Positions 26,230 through 34,074 of a DNA stretch of 36,017 bases are shown here, one piece after another. The notes below the pieces were generated by a model that worked only from the letters and a program-made list of their open reading frames with translations, did not search any database and was not told the origin of the DNA. How positions within the stretch are numbered: the first letter of the stretch is position 1; each line of letters starts with the position of its first letter. Source of the stretch: Actinomycetes bacterium (GTDB lineage: Bacteria > Actinomycetota > Actinomycetes > Mycobacteriales > Mycobacteriaceae); the NCBI GenBank assembly GCA_023417985.1, contig JAEZDV010000005.1:1-36017 (forward strand), given 5' to 3'. Position numbers and translations under genes: made by a program.

Positions 26230-27353
26230 GACCGCACCTCGCGGACACGTCCGGCGCCCACCGTGACCGTCTCGTACACGCGCAGGATCTGCTCGGCGAC
26301 GACCGGCCAGTCGTAACAGCCGACGATCTCCGTGCCCGCCTCGACGAGCGCGTCACGGCGTGCGTCGTCGTCGAGGACCTCGAGGATTCCGTGTGCGAGG
26401 GCGGCCGAGTCGCCGACGGGGACGAGCACACCGGCGCGGCCGTCGCGCAGCACACGGCGGAATGCGTCCAGTTCCGACGCGACGACGGCGGTGCCGGCCG
26501 CGAGTGCCTCCACGAGGACGATCCCGAAACTTTCGCCACCGAGGTTCGGGGCGCAGTACACGTCGGCCGAGCGCATCGCGGCGGCCTTCTCGTCGTCGTC
26601 GACCTGACCGAGGAGCCTCAGGTGACGCGCATGCACCCCGGCTTCCTTGCGGAGTCTGTCCTCGTCGCCGCGGCCCACCACCAGGATCTCGATGTCGGGA
26701 TAACGGGCGACAAGCGTCGGAAGTGCGCCGAGCAGAACTTCCATACCCTTGCGGGGTTCGTCGTACCGGCCGAGGAACAGGACGGTACGGCCCGCCCGCG
26801 GGTAGCCGGGGAGCGGCGGGGTGTGCCTGAAGAACGGAACGTCCACACCGTTGGGGATCTCCACCGCGTCGGCGCCGAGCGAGTTGACCTGCCAGCGGCG
26901 GGCCAGTTCGGAGACGGCGATGCGTCCGGTGATCTTCTCGAGGTAGGGCTGCAGAACCCCCTGGAACGCGCTCAGCGCCAGCGATTTCGTCGTGGACGTG
27001 TGGAATGTCGCGACGATCGGCCCCTCTGCGATCTTGAGGGCGAGCATCGACAGGCTCGGTGCGTTGGGTTCGTGAATGTGCAGTACGTCGAAGTTGTTCT
27101 CGTTGATCCAGCGCCGTACGCGGGTGTAGGAGACGGGACCGAAGCTCAGGCGCGCCACCGACCCGTTGTACGGGATTCCCACCGCACGGCCGGCGGAGGT
27201 CACGAAGTCCGGTAGCACGGTGTCCTCGGATGCCGGCGCGAGGACGCTCACGTCGTGGCCTCGCGCGATGAGCACCTCGGCGAGGTCGGCGACGTGTGCC
27301 TGCACGCCTCCGGGTACGTCGAACGAGTACGGGCAGACCATTCCGATCTTCAC
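26226..27353 (-). CDS. pimA: Phosphatidylinositol alpha-mannosyltransferase PimA
   Basis: A 375-residue GT-B, family 4 glycosyltransferase that adds the first mannose from GDP-mannose to phosphatidylinositol at the inner face of the membrane. N-terminal domain: CPYSFDVPGGVQAHVADLAEVL with the GGVQ substrate loop, and HIHEPNAPSLS. C-terminal domain: FLGRYDEPRKGMEVLL and the E-X7-E motif in GGESFGIVLVEALAAG. The GTG start follows the acyltransferase TAA directly. It belongs to the pgsA-acyltransferase-pimA operon that makes early PIMs. Confidence 0.96.
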   Translation of the reverse strand: MKIGMVCPYSFDVPGGVQAHVADLAEVLIARGHDVSVLAPASEDTVLPDFVTSAGRAVGIPYNGSVARLSFGPVSYTRVRRWINENNFDVLHIHEPNAPSLSMLALKIAEGPIVATFHTSTTKSLALSAFQGVLQPYLEKITGRIAVSELARRWQVNSLGADAVEIPNGVDVPFFRHTPPLPGYPRAGRTVLFLGRYDEPRKGMEVLLGALPTLVARYPDIEILVVGRGDEDRLRKEAGVHARHLRLLGQVDDDEKAAAMRSADVYCAPNLGGESFGIVLVEALAAGTAVVASELDAFRRVLRDGRAGVLVPVGDSAALAHGILEVLDDDARRDALVEAGTEIVGCYDWPVVAEQILRVYETVTVGAGRVREVRS

Positions 27354-28256
27354 TTACGCCTCCATTCGGGCGCGGCGAGCCTCGGACAAGTCGTCGAGCC
27401 ACAACGGCTGCAGCATGTGCCAGTCTGCCGGGTGTTCGGCGATGTCGGCGGCGAACCGGTCGGCGAGTGTCTGGGTCGCGTCCTCCACGCCTGCCGTCAC
27501 GTCGATTTCCGGATGCACTCGGAATCCCCACCCGTCCTCGGTGAACCAGCAGTGGACGGGCAGCAGCGCCGCGCCCGTATCGAGGGCCAACTTCGCAGGC
27601 CCGGCGGGCATCCGCGTCGGTTCACCGAAGAAGGTGACCGGGACGCCCTTCCTGGCCAGATCGCGCTCGCCGAGCAAGCAGACCACCTTGTTCTCTCGCA
27701 ACCGTTCGGCGAGTTCGACGAACGGCGGGGTTTCCCCGCCGGTAAGCGGAAAGATTTCGAAACCCAGCCCTTCGCGGTATGCGACGAATCGTTTGTACAG
27801 GGCTTCCGGACGCAAGCGCTCCGCGACCGTCGCCAGGCTCCCGGTGTGCCGCACACACCACACACCCGCGAGATCCCAGTTGCCGCTGTGCGGAAGGGCC
27901 AGAATCGCGCCACGGCCCGACGCGAGGGCGGCGTCGAGATGTTCGCGCCCTTCGATGGCGTGGTCGATCGACGCCGCCATCGCGTCCAGATCCATCGACG
28001 GCAGCCGGAAGGCTTCACGCCAGTAGCGGGCGTACGACCGCAGCGACGCGCGGACCAGTTCGTCCGGCACGTGCTCCGGAGTCGTGCCGAGCACCCGGGC
28101 CAGGTTGCGTCGCAACTGCTGTGGTCCCCCGTTGCGCCGCGCGAAGTAATCGGCGCCGGTGTCGAACAACCGCCGGGCGATGCGCTCCGGGAGTGCGCGC
28201 ACAACGCGCCAGCCTGCTGCATATCCGAGGTCCGACCCGCGATCGGCGAGACTCAC
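27354..28256 (-). CDS. patA: Phosphatidylinositol mannoside acyltransferase
   Basis: A 300-residue membrane-associated acyltransferase of the HtrB/LpxL family, equivalent to Rv2611c, which acylates the mannose of PIM1/PIM2. The H-X4-D catalytic motif is at H123-D128 (LPHSGNWDLAG), with a later LLGERDLARKG segment carrying the conserved Glu and FFGEPTRMPAGPAKLAL. The GTG start at 28256 overlaps the pgsA TGA (GTGA); a far longer open frame upstream runs through pgsA in another frame and is not coding. The symbol patA is used by orthology of position and domain. Confidence 0.92.
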   Translation of the reverse strand: MSLADRGSDLGYAAGWRVVRALPERIARRLFDTGADYFARRNGGPQQLRRNLARVLGTTPEHVPDELVRASLRSYARYWREAFRLPSMDLDAMAASIDHAIEGREHLDAALASGRGAILALPHSGNWDLAGVWCVRHTGSLATVAERLRPEALYKRFVAYREGLGFEIFPLTGGETPPFVELAERLRENKVVCLLGERDLARKGVPVTFFGEPTRMPAGPAKLALDTGAALLPVHCWFTEDGWGFRVHPEIDVTAGVEDATQTLADRFAADIAEHPADWHMLQPLWLDDLSEARRARMEA

Positions 28257-28924
28257 CGGTCGTCCTCGTCGTCCGTGTCGGTGGGGCGAGCGGGAGGAGT
28301 GGGAGCGATCGGCAGCAGCTCTCGCGCGGTGGGCGAGTTGCGCACCGCGAGAACACGCTGGAAGACGGTGATCACCGAACCCGCCGCGAGCAGCCACATC
28401 GCGATGTGGATCGCCCAGTCCAGACCAAGTCCGGTGAAACCGGCACCGACGAGGACGATGACGAGGCGGTCGGGGCGTTCGATCAGGCCGCCGTCCGCCG
28501 AGAGTCCGCTCGCTTCTGCTCTGGCCTTCGCGTACGAGATCACCTGCGAGCACACGAGGCAGATCAACGTCGCGACGAACAGCGGGCGGCTCTCCTCGTG
28601 ATACACCGCCCACCACGCGAGACCGGCGAAGATCGCACCGTCTGCCACGCGATCGCAGGTCGCGTCGAGGACCGCGCCGAAGCGGGTTCCGCCACCGCGT
28701 GCGCGTGCCATCGCCCCGTCGAGCATGTCGAACATGACGAAGATCCAGATCGCCAGTGCTCCCCAGAACAACTGGCCCATCGGGAAGAGAGTGACCGCCG
28801 CGACGATCGTCGCGACCGTACCGATGACGGTGACGGCGTCGGGCGTCAGTCCGGTTCGGATCAACGCCTTGCCGAGCGGCGCGGTGGCCTTCGACACCGA
28901 CGCGCGCCCGAAGAAGCTCAGCAT
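28253..28924 (-). CDS. pgsA: CDP-alcohol phosphatidyltransferase, phosphatidylinositol phosphate synthase
   Basis: A 223-residue integral membrane enzyme with about six helices. The CDP-OH signature is complete: D66-X2-D69-G70-X2-A73-R74-X8-G83-X3-D87-X3-D91. By position (Rv2612c) it condenses CDP-diacylglycerol with inositol phosphate to give phosphatidylinositol phosphate, the first committed step to PI and PIMs. The ATG at 28924 is chosen at the start of the conserved MLSFFGRASVSK-like end; upstream codons in frame have no ribosome site. The C-tail is acidic (DTDDEDDR). It lies 118 nt from the HIT gene upstream. Confidence 0.94.
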   Translation of the reverse strand: MLSFFGRASVSKATAPLGKALIRTGLTPDAVTVIGTVATIVAAVTLFPMGQLFWGALAIWIFVMFDMLDGAMARARGGGTRFGAVLDATCDRVADGAIFAGLAWWAVYHEESRPLFVATLICLVCSQVISYAKARAEASGLSADGGLIERPDRLVIVLVGAGFTGLGLDWAIHIAMWLLAAGSVITVFQRVLAVRNSPTARELLPIAPTPPARPTDTDDEDDR

Positions 28925-29042
28925 TGCTCGACCCCCGTTTTCCGATTCGACCGTTGTGTCCGCACGATCCTGCCACGCTGGGGAAGGCCGTGGTCGGCGC
29001 AACCGCCGACAGGTGCAGAGCCCTCCGGTGAGAGCGAGTTTC

Positions 29043-29639
29043 TCACTCGTCCCAGGCCGACGCCAGAAGCGCCCGGGTGTCGCGCAGCAATTGCACCATC
29101 ACCTTGGAACCGCCGAGCACCGTGATGAAGTTGGCGTCGCCACCCCAGCGCGGGACCACGTGAAGATGCAGGTGCTCGGACAGCGAACCGCCGGCAGCGG
29201 CACCGAGGTTGAGGCCCACGTTGAAGCCGTGCGGACGGGACACCTTCTTGATCACCTGGAGGGCGCGCTGCGCGAACGCCATGAGTTCGGCGCTCTCCTC
29301 GGGAGTCAGATCCTCGAGGTTCGCGACCCTCCGGTACGGCACGACCATCAGGTGTCCGGGGTTGTACGGATAAAGATTGAGCACCGCGTACACGTGCTCG
29401 CCGCGAGAGACTACGAGTCCTTCTTCGTCCGGCATCTTGGGGATGTCGGTGAACGGTTCGTACGGTTCGCCGCTCGCACGGGGCGCCTCGGTGATGTACG
29501 ACATGCGGTGCGGAGACCACAGGCGCTGCAAGTGATCGCGGTCGCCCACGCCGCGGTCGACGAGGGCGTCGGTGGTGTCCGCCGCGCCTGACGTCTGCTC
29601 GGTCTGCTCACTCTCCTTGCCGGTACGGTCGCCCGTCAC
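29043..29639 (-). CDS. HIT-family protein (Ap4A phosphorylase-like)
   Basis: A 198-residue histidine-triad protein. The triad HLHLHVV is in SEHLHLHVVPRW near residue 165, preceded by YPYNPGHLMVVPYRRV and FNVGLNLGAAAGGS. The N-terminal 45 residues are an acidic, Thr-rich extension. The M. tuberculosis protein in the same place (Rv2613c) has been characterised as a diadenosine tetraphosphate phosphorylase, so a dinucleoside polyphosphate substrate is likely. The GTG start overlaps the thrS TGA (GTGA), so it is translated with thrS; aminoacyl-tRNA synthetases are a source of Ap4A. Confidence 0.93.
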   Translation of the reverse strand: MTGDRTGKESEQTEQTSGAADTTDALVDRGVGDRDHLQRLWSPHRMSYITEAPRASGEPYEPFTDIPKMPDEEGLVVSRGEHVYAVLNLYPYNPGHLMVVPYRRVANLEDLTPEESAELMAFAQRALQVIKKVSRPHGFNVGLNLGAAAGGSLSEHLHLHVVPRWGGDANFITVLGGSKVMVQLLRDTRALLASAWDE

Positions 29640-31693
29640 GGCTGCCCGTCCGGCTGTACGAGTTCTGCGGTCGGCGAGGCGTTCTCGCGGCGGCGCACCC
29701 AGTCGACGACGATGCGCACGGCTTCGTCGACGGGCACCCCGTTGATCTGGGTGCCGTCGCGGAACCGGAAGCTCACGGCACCGGCCGCGACGTCGCGCTC
29801 CCCGGCGAGGAGCATGAACGGCACCTTCTGGGTGGTGTGCGTACGGATCTTCTTCTGCATCCGGTCGTCGGAGATGTCGACCTCGGCGCGTATGCCCTCG
29901 GCCTTCAGTGCGGCGACGACACCGAACAGGTGGTCCTCGAAGTCGGCCGCAACAGGGATGCCGACGACCTGCACCGGCGAGAGCCACGCCGGGAACGCGC
30001 CCGCATAGTGCTCGGTGAGCACACCGAAGAACCGCTCGATCGAGCCGAACAGCGCGCGGTGGATCATCACCGGACGGTGCTTGGCGCCGTCGGATCCGGT
30101 GTACTCGAGTTCGAACCGTTCCGGCAGGTTGAAGTCGAGCTGGATGGTGGACATCTGCCAATTGCGTCCGAGCGCATCGGTGACCTGCACCGAGATCTTC
30201 GGGCCGTAGAACGCGGCGCCACCCGGGTCCGGCACGAGGTGCAGACCCGAGGCCTCGGCGACCTCGCGCAACGTGTCGGTGGCGGTCTCCCACAGCTCGT
30301 CGCTACCGACGAACTTCTTCGGGTTCTTCGTCGACAGCTCGAGGTAGTAGTCGTCGAGTCCGTAGTCGCGGAGCAGGTCCAGGATGAAGTTGAGCACCGT
30401 GGTGAGTTCGTCGCGCATCTGCTCCGGCGTGCAGAAGATGTGCGCGTCGTCCTGCGTCATTCCCCGCACTCGGGTCAGGCCGTGGATGACGCCCGACTTC
30501 TCGTAGCGGTAGACGGAGCCGAACTCGAACATCCGCAGCGGGAGTTCACGGTAAGACCGCCCACGGGACCGGAAGATCAGGTCGTGCATCGGGCAGTTCA
30601 TCGGCTTGAGGTAGTAGTCCTGGCCGGGCTTGCGGATCGTGCCGTCGTCGTTGAGTTCCTCGTCGATGTGCATGGCGGGGAACATGCCGTCGCGGTACCA
30701 GTCGAGGTGGCCGGACACCTCGTAGAGATGGCCCTTGGTGATGTGCGGCGTGTTGACGAAGTCGTACCCGGCGGCGACGTGGCGCTCGCGCGAGTAGTTC
30801 TCCATCTCCTGCCGGATGATGCCGCCCTTGGGGTGGAACACGGGCAGCCCGGAGCCGAGTTCGTCCGGGAACGAGAAGAGGTCCAATTCGGCGCCGAGCT
30901 TCCGGTGGTCGCGCCGTTCCGCCTCGGCGAGCAGTTCGAGGTGCCGGTCGAGGGCTTCCGTCGATTCCCAGGCGGTGCCGTAGATGCGCTGGAGATCGGC
31001 GTTGTCCTGGTCGCCGCGCCAGTACGCGGCGGAGCTTCGCGTGAGTTTGAACGCCGGGATGTACTTGGTGGTCGGCAGGTGCGGGCCGCGGCAGAGGTCT
31101 TTCCAGATGAGCTCGCCGGTGCGCGGGTTGAGGTTGTCGTAGATGGTCAGCTCTTTGCCGCCGACCTCCATGACCTCGGGGTCGTCGATTCCGGACTTGT
31201 CGTCGATGAGTTCGAGCTTGAACGGCTCGTTCGCGAGTTCCGCGCGCGCGTCTGCGATGTCGGGAACGACCCGGCGGGAGAAGCGCTGCGCGTCCTTGAC
31301 GATCTTCTTCATGCGCTTCTCGAGCTTGGCGAGATCTTCGGGCGTGAAGGGACGATCGACCTTGAAGTCGTAGTAGAAGCCGTCCTTGATGGGCGGTCCG
31401 ATGCCGAGTTTCGCGTCGGGGAACTCCTGCTGCACAGCCTGCGCGAGAACGTGGGCTGCGGAGTGCCGGATGACACTGCGCCCGTCCTCGGTGTCCGCGC
31501 CGACCGCTTCGACCTCGACGTCCTGGTCCGGCACCCAGGCAAGATCGCGCAGCGCACCGTCGGCGTCGCGGACCACGACAACCGTGTCGGGGCCCTTGAG
31601 CGGCAGCCCGGCCTCACGTACGGCCGCGCCCGCACTGGTTCCAGCCGGCACCCGGACGAGCGTGGCTGATTTCGCGGATGCGGGCGTGGTCAC
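29636..31693 (-). CDS. thrS: Threonyl-tRNA synthetase
   Basis: A 685-residue class II synthetase. N-terminal TGS-like part (1-65), editing domain with HSAAHVLAQAV near residue 77 and the zinc-like CRGPHLP segment, then the catalytic core: motif 2 in FEFGSVYRYE, the zinc Cys in KPMNCPMH, motif 3 around MIHRALFGSIERF, and a C-terminal anticodon-binding domain (VVGIPVAADFEDH onward). The GTG start has GAGGAG 9 nt upstream. It heads the minus-strand operon thrS-HIT-pgsA-patA-pimA-Nudix. No T-box leader is visible in the 144 nt upstream; a TAGCAT -10-like hexamer lies at 31769-31774 (minus). Confidence 0.97.
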   Translation of the reverse strand: MTTPASAKSATLVRVPAGTSAGAAVREAGLPLKGPDTVVVVRDADGALRDLAWVPDQDVEVEAVGADTEDGRSVIRHSAAHVLAQAVQQEFPDAKLGIGPPIKDGFYYDFKVDRPFTPEDLAKLEKRMKKIVKDAQRFSRRVVPDIADARAELANEPFKLELIDDKSGIDDPEVMEVGGKELTIYDNLNPRTGELIWKDLCRGPHLPTTKYIPAFKLTRSSAAYWRGDQDNADLQRIYGTAWESTEALDRHLELLAEAERRDHRKLGAELDLFSFPDELGSGLPVFHPKGGIIRQEMENYSRERHVAAGYDFVNTPHITKGHLYEVSGHLDWYRDGMFPAMHIDEELNDDGTIRKPGQDYYLKPMNCPMHDLIFRSRGRSYRELPLRMFEFGSVYRYEKSGVIHGLTRVRGMTQDDAHIFCTPEQMRDELTTVLNFILDLLRDYGLDDYYLELSTKNPKKFVGSDELWETATDTLREVAEASGLHLVPDPGGAAFYGPKISVQVTDALGRNWQMSTIQLDFNLPERFELEYTGSDGAKHRPVMIHRALFGSIERFFGVLTEHYAGAFPAWLSPVQVVGIPVAADFEDHLFGVVAALKAEGIRAEVDISDDRMQKKIRTHTTQKVPFMLLAGERDVAAGAVSFRFRDGTQINGVPVDEAVRIVVDWVRRRENASPTAELVQPDGQP

Positions 31694-31837
31694 GGTGGTG
31701 AACTCCTCGGCTCGATGCCTGATACAGGGCGTCGCCCGCGCGAAAGCGTGCGCGACGGCAACCCCTACATGCTATCGACATTCACTCCGCCGACGAACAC
31801 AGGGCGTCACCGGACGCGGACGCTCCGAGCGGCAACC

Positions 31838-32428
31838 TCAGATCGCGTGCAGGCCGACGAGGACGCGCTCGAGCAGATCGACACCCGGGCCCACCTGATC
31901 GACCGTGCGGTGCACCGTGAGTTCACCTGTCGCGGCGAGATCGCCGACGAGGACCCGCGCGACTCCGAGCGGGATACCTGCGAGGGCTGCCACCTCCATG
32001 ATGGAGCGTGGCTGCTCGCAGAGCGCCAGCACCGTCCGGTGCTCCTCGAGCGCGAATCCCCGTTCGCTTCCCTGCGCAGAGGGCACCGCGGACACGAGCG
32101 CTTCGAGCGGCAACTCGACCTCGGCGCGTGTGCGCCCTCCGATCCGCACGAACGGCCGTACGAACGACGACGTCTTTGGCTGGTCCATGTCCTCGTTTCC
32201 CACGTTGATCTCGGATCCCCTGGTGACGGATATTCCCGGTCCTGCGGCAAGGACAGCCTCCGCCACCTCGGGCTGCCCGTAGACACCCTCCGAAGCCGGC
32301 ACATCCTCGGTCCGACCGCGCTGCGCGAGGTCGGTATCCGGCCTGTTCCTGCGCTGCCGGGACCGAGCCGATCCGAACCTGGCACCGGTAGCCCCGACAA
32401 TCGGCCATTCACTGTCCGCAACACTCAT
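31838..32428 (-). CDS. DUF742 domain protein without its usual partners
   Basis: A 196-residue protein. Residues 1-85 are polar and low in predicted structure. Residues 86-196 match DUF742: FVRPFVRIGGRTR start, ALEEHRTVLALC, RSIMEVAALAGIPLGVARVLVGDLA and a C-terminal LLERVLVGLHAI. In actinobacteria DUF742 proteins usually sit in four-gene conservons with a sensor kinase, a roadblock/LC7 protein and a small GTPase. None of those is present on either side here. The winged-helix-like core suggests a regulatory or adaptor role. AGGAGG lies about 12 nt before the ATG. Confidence 0.85.
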   Translation of the reverse strand: MSVADSEWPIVGATGARFGSARSRQRRNRPDTDLAQRGRTEDVPASEGVYGQPEVAEAVLAAGPGISVTRGSEINVGNEDMDQPKTSSFVRPFVRIGGRTRAEVELPLEALVSAVPSAQGSERGFALEEHRTVLALCEQPRSIMEVAALAGIPLGVARVLVGDLAATGELTVHRTVDQVGPGVDLLERVLVGLHAI

Positions 32429-33027
32429 CTAGAGAGCACCCCCTCCTGGGACGAGGTCAATCCTGCCATCAAACGCTCGTGCGGGCGCCGGTGGCCGCGA
32501 AAGCGGGACTCGGCCGACGAGCACGGAAGGCAAGCACCCTCCAGCACCATCGGCCGCTTCATGCCCAACTGTTACACGCAACAATGCGAACAGGCACACC
32601 CGAGTGGGTGCCCTTCGTCACTGTCGGCGCGGGCTCGTATCCGATTCTCGAACACCCGGCGGAGTCCGCAACAGGCGTGGACGCAGTACGCGGCGGGATG
32701 ACGAGAAGCGGGGAAGGCAGCATCCGGCTCCGCTGTCGCCAGCCCGGCGTTCCGGGCGACGAGGCACAACGGTTGAAACTCGCAGACGAACGGGGCCGCA
32801 TCCATGCCCCCGCGCAGTTCGCCGCAGATCCGGAAGGTCTCACGGGGAGGCTTCTCGCCTCGGTTCCGGCTGTCGGTCGGGGAACGAGAACGACTTCCCC
32901 GACCGAAAGGACCGGGCGGGGAAGTCGGTGAGCATTGATTCGGATGGCACAGGCCGATCGAAGCAGCGGTGCAGGTAGGAGAACGTAGAACCCACTGAAG
33001 ACGTTGTGGGCGAGAATCCGAAAAGAG
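32429..33027. other. About 600-nt non-coding stretch
   Basis: No open frame here has convincing codon use or family resemblance, although GC-rich chance frames exist on both strands. It should contain the DUF742 promoter (32440-32600 side) and the 3' flank of tRNA-Val(CAC). The one structured element found is the set of three interacting inverted repeats at 32874-32927. Confidence 0.55.
32874..32927. other. Three-part inverted repeat with mutually exclusive hairpins
   Basis: Segment A (32874-32884, CGGTCGGGGAA) pairs perfectly over 11 bp with B (32895-32905, TTCCCCGACCG). B, shifted to 32891-32901 (CGACTTCCCCG), also pairs perfectly over 11 bp with C (32917-32927, CGGGGAAGTCG). A-B and B-C cannot form together, the geometry of an attenuator or switch. 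No T-run follows on either strand. On the minus strand it lies about 100 nt beyond the tRNA-Val(CAC) 3' end. Confidence 0.6.
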
Positions 33028-33099
33028 TGGTCCCGGCTGGGATCGAACCAGCGACCTTCCCGGTGTGAACGGGACGCTCTTCCACTGAGCCACGGGACC
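33028..33099 (-). tRNA. tRNA-Val (CAC)
   Basis: A 72-nt cloverleaf on the minus strand. Acceptor arms GGTCCCG and CGGGACC, anticodon stem TCCCG/CGGGA around the loop TTCACAC (anticodon CAC), T-arm with GGTTCGATCCC, discriminator A. CCA is not encoded. Confidence 0.95.
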
Positions 33100-33119
33100 G
33101 GGCCGCATCGCTGCGGCTC

Positions 33120-33160
33120 GAACGGAAAGGAACATTAACACTCTCTTGTCCCGAACACGA
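33120..33160 (-). promoter_or_regulatory. Possible promoter of tRNA-Val (CAC)
   Basis: On the minus strand a TAATGT hexamer (33132-33137) fits a -10 box, with start expected about 25 nt before the tRNA. A weak TTCGTG lies 18 nt further upstream. This is based on motif and position only. Confidence 0.35.
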
Positions 33161-33369
33161 ATCAGCAGGTCGCAGCCCTGCGTCGCCCACAACACGAGTC
33201 CTCCGGCCACAAGAGAGTCGCACTCCAGGCGACCTACCGCACCGCACGAAGCCGCGTCACCTCACAACGACACCGCCCACAACAGCACCGCACGACAGGG
33301 AAGCAAGGCGTACGTCCTCTTCGGATCACGCCCGGCCCGTGGGCACCCCTCCCATTCCGACCGGCATCC

Positions 33370-33411
33370 GGACCTACCTCTCCTCCAAGAGGACCTACCT
33401 CCCCTCCAAGA
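33370..33411. repeat. Two tandem copies of a 21-bp unit
   Basis: GGACCTACCTCTCCTCCAAG plus A at 33370-33390 is repeated at 33391-33411 with a single T-to-C change. Only two copies, no spacers, so not CRISPR; a simple tandem duplication in non-coding DNA. Confidence 0.75.
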
Positions 33412-33520
33412 GAAGGGCGCCCGACGCCGCGACCCGCACTCCGGGGCGACCCGACAGGGCGTTGCGGTCGCACCGGCACTCACACCCCTGGAGGGCATTT
33501 CCACGGCGCGACCTGCAGAT

Positions 33521-33550
33521 TTGTATGTTTCGACGATGGTCGGTTACTGT
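33521..33550 (+). promoter_or_regulatory. Promoter of the tRNA-Gly-Cys-Val unit
   Basis: -35 TTGTAT (33521-33526), 18-nt spacer, -10 TACTGT (33545-33550), ending 43 nt before tRNA-Gly. The surrounding AT-rich patch stands out from the GC-rich flank, in keeping with a housekeeping-sigma promoter. Confidence 0.6.
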
Positions 33551-33593
33551 TCTGGAGCGCGCCACGGAGAGCAAGATGCCGAACGGCGCGAAT

Positions 33594-33666
33594 GCGGATG
33601 TAGCGCAGCTGGTAGCGCATCACCTTGCCAAGGGGAGGGTCGCGGGTTCGAATCCCGTCATCCGCT
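33594..33666 (+). tRNA. tRNA-Gly (GCC), with a mismatched anticodon stem
   Basis: 73 nt. Acceptor arms GCGGATG and CATCCGC, loop TTGCCAA (anticodon GCC), T-loop TTCGAAT, discriminator T. The anticodon stem TCACC/GGGGA has an A29-G41 mismatch in the middle; the usual actinobacterial form would read GGTGA on the 3' side. All other stems pair. First of a three-tRNA transcription unit. Confidence 0.93.
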
Positions 33667-33691
33667 CGAGAGGTTGGACTCGACCTTTTAC

Positions 33692-33762
33692 GGTGGAGTG
33701 GCCGAGTGGTGAGGCAACGGCCTGCAAAGCCGTGCACACGGGTTCGATTCCCGTCTCCACCT
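33692..33762 (+). tRNA. tRNA-Cys (GCA)
   Basis: 71 nt. Acceptor arms GGTGGAG and CTCCACC, anticodon stem ACGGC/GCCGT around CTGCAAA (anticodon GCA), T-arm CGGG-TTCGATT-CCCG, discriminator T. It lies 25 nt after tRNA-Gly and 1 nt before tRNA-Val(GAC). Confidence 0.95.
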
Positions 33763-33763
33763 C

Positions 33764-33835
33764 GCGCGATTAGCTCAGCGGGAGAGCGCTTCCCTGACAC
33801 GGAAGAGGTCACTGGTTCAATCCCAGTATCGCGCA
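33764..33835 (+). tRNA. tRNA-Val (GAC)
   Basis: 72 nt. Acceptor arms GCGCGAT and ATCGCGC, anticodon stem TTCC/GGAA around CTGACAC (anticodon GAC), T-arm CTGG-TTCAATC-CCAG, discriminator A. It is last of the Gly-Cys-Val unit and directly followed by a terminator. Its 3' end is a plausible attachment site for the island to the right, where a recombinase remnant is found, but no second copy of the tRNA end occurs within the window. Confidence 0.95.
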
Positions 33836-33853
33836 CCGTAGTTTGTGCAGGTC

Positions 33854-33880
33854 AGGCCCGGTATTTACCGGGCCTTTCTT
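33854..33880 (+). terminator. Intrinsic terminator of the tRNA unit
   Basis: A perfect 10-bp inverted repeat AGGCCCGGTA-TT-TACCGGGCCT (33854-33875), with the central bases forming the loop, followed by TTTCTT. It lies 18 nt after tRNA-Val(GAC). Confidence 0.88.
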
Positions 33881-34039
33881 GTCTTCTTGGTCTTATCGTG
33901 GTCCTCGCGTATACGATGTCGCCGCTCAGGCCAGCGGAGTGAGTACGGTGTCCGGCCGGTGAAACGACCAGTCCGTCCGGTCAGAAAGTGTGTGCGGAGC
34001 GATAGCTGTGACACCCCTTATTGGGTGCGCTCTGAGCGC

Positions 34040-34068
34040 GTCGAAGTGTCAGACGTCTCGTCTATCAT
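34040..34068 (+). promoter_or_regulatory. Promoter of the TIR gene, suggesting a leaderless mRNA
   Basis: -10 TATCAT (34063-34068) ends 6 nt before the ATG at 34075, so transcription would begin at or next to the A of the start codon. A weak -35 GTCGAA (34040-34045) has the right 17-nt spacing. No Shine-Dalgarno sequence precedes the ATG, in agreement with a leaderless transcript, a common mode in actinobacteria. Confidence 0.5.
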
Positions 34069-34074
34069 CGCAGC

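Larger units (their letters stand above)
33100..33593. other. Gene-free stretch between divergent tRNA genes
   Basis: About 490 nt between tRNA-Val(CAC) (-) and the tRNA-Gly-Cys-Val unit (+). It holds the two divergent tRNA promoters and a 21-bp direct repeat at 33370-33411. Open frames present overlap the tRNAs or lack ribosome sites and family resemblance, and I do not believe they are genes. Confidence 0.5.

Noticed and set aside
31694..31837. T-box or other riboswitch leader of thrS
   Set aside because: The 144-nt gap shows no specifier loop, T-box core or antiterminator; only a weak -10-like hexamer is visible.
32479..33210. Several long open frames on both strands between the DUF742 gene and the tRNAs
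   Set aside because: They are GC-rich chance frames. They lack family resemblance and ribosome sites, and some run through tRNA-Val(CAC).
33370..33411. Tandem 21-bp units as a possible CRISPR start
   Set aside because: Only two directly abutting copies, no spacers, no cas genes in the window.
33146..33836. Open frames covering the tRNA-Gly-Cys-Val unit
   Set aside because: They translate tRNA genes on one or the other strand and have no ribosome site or recognisable domain.
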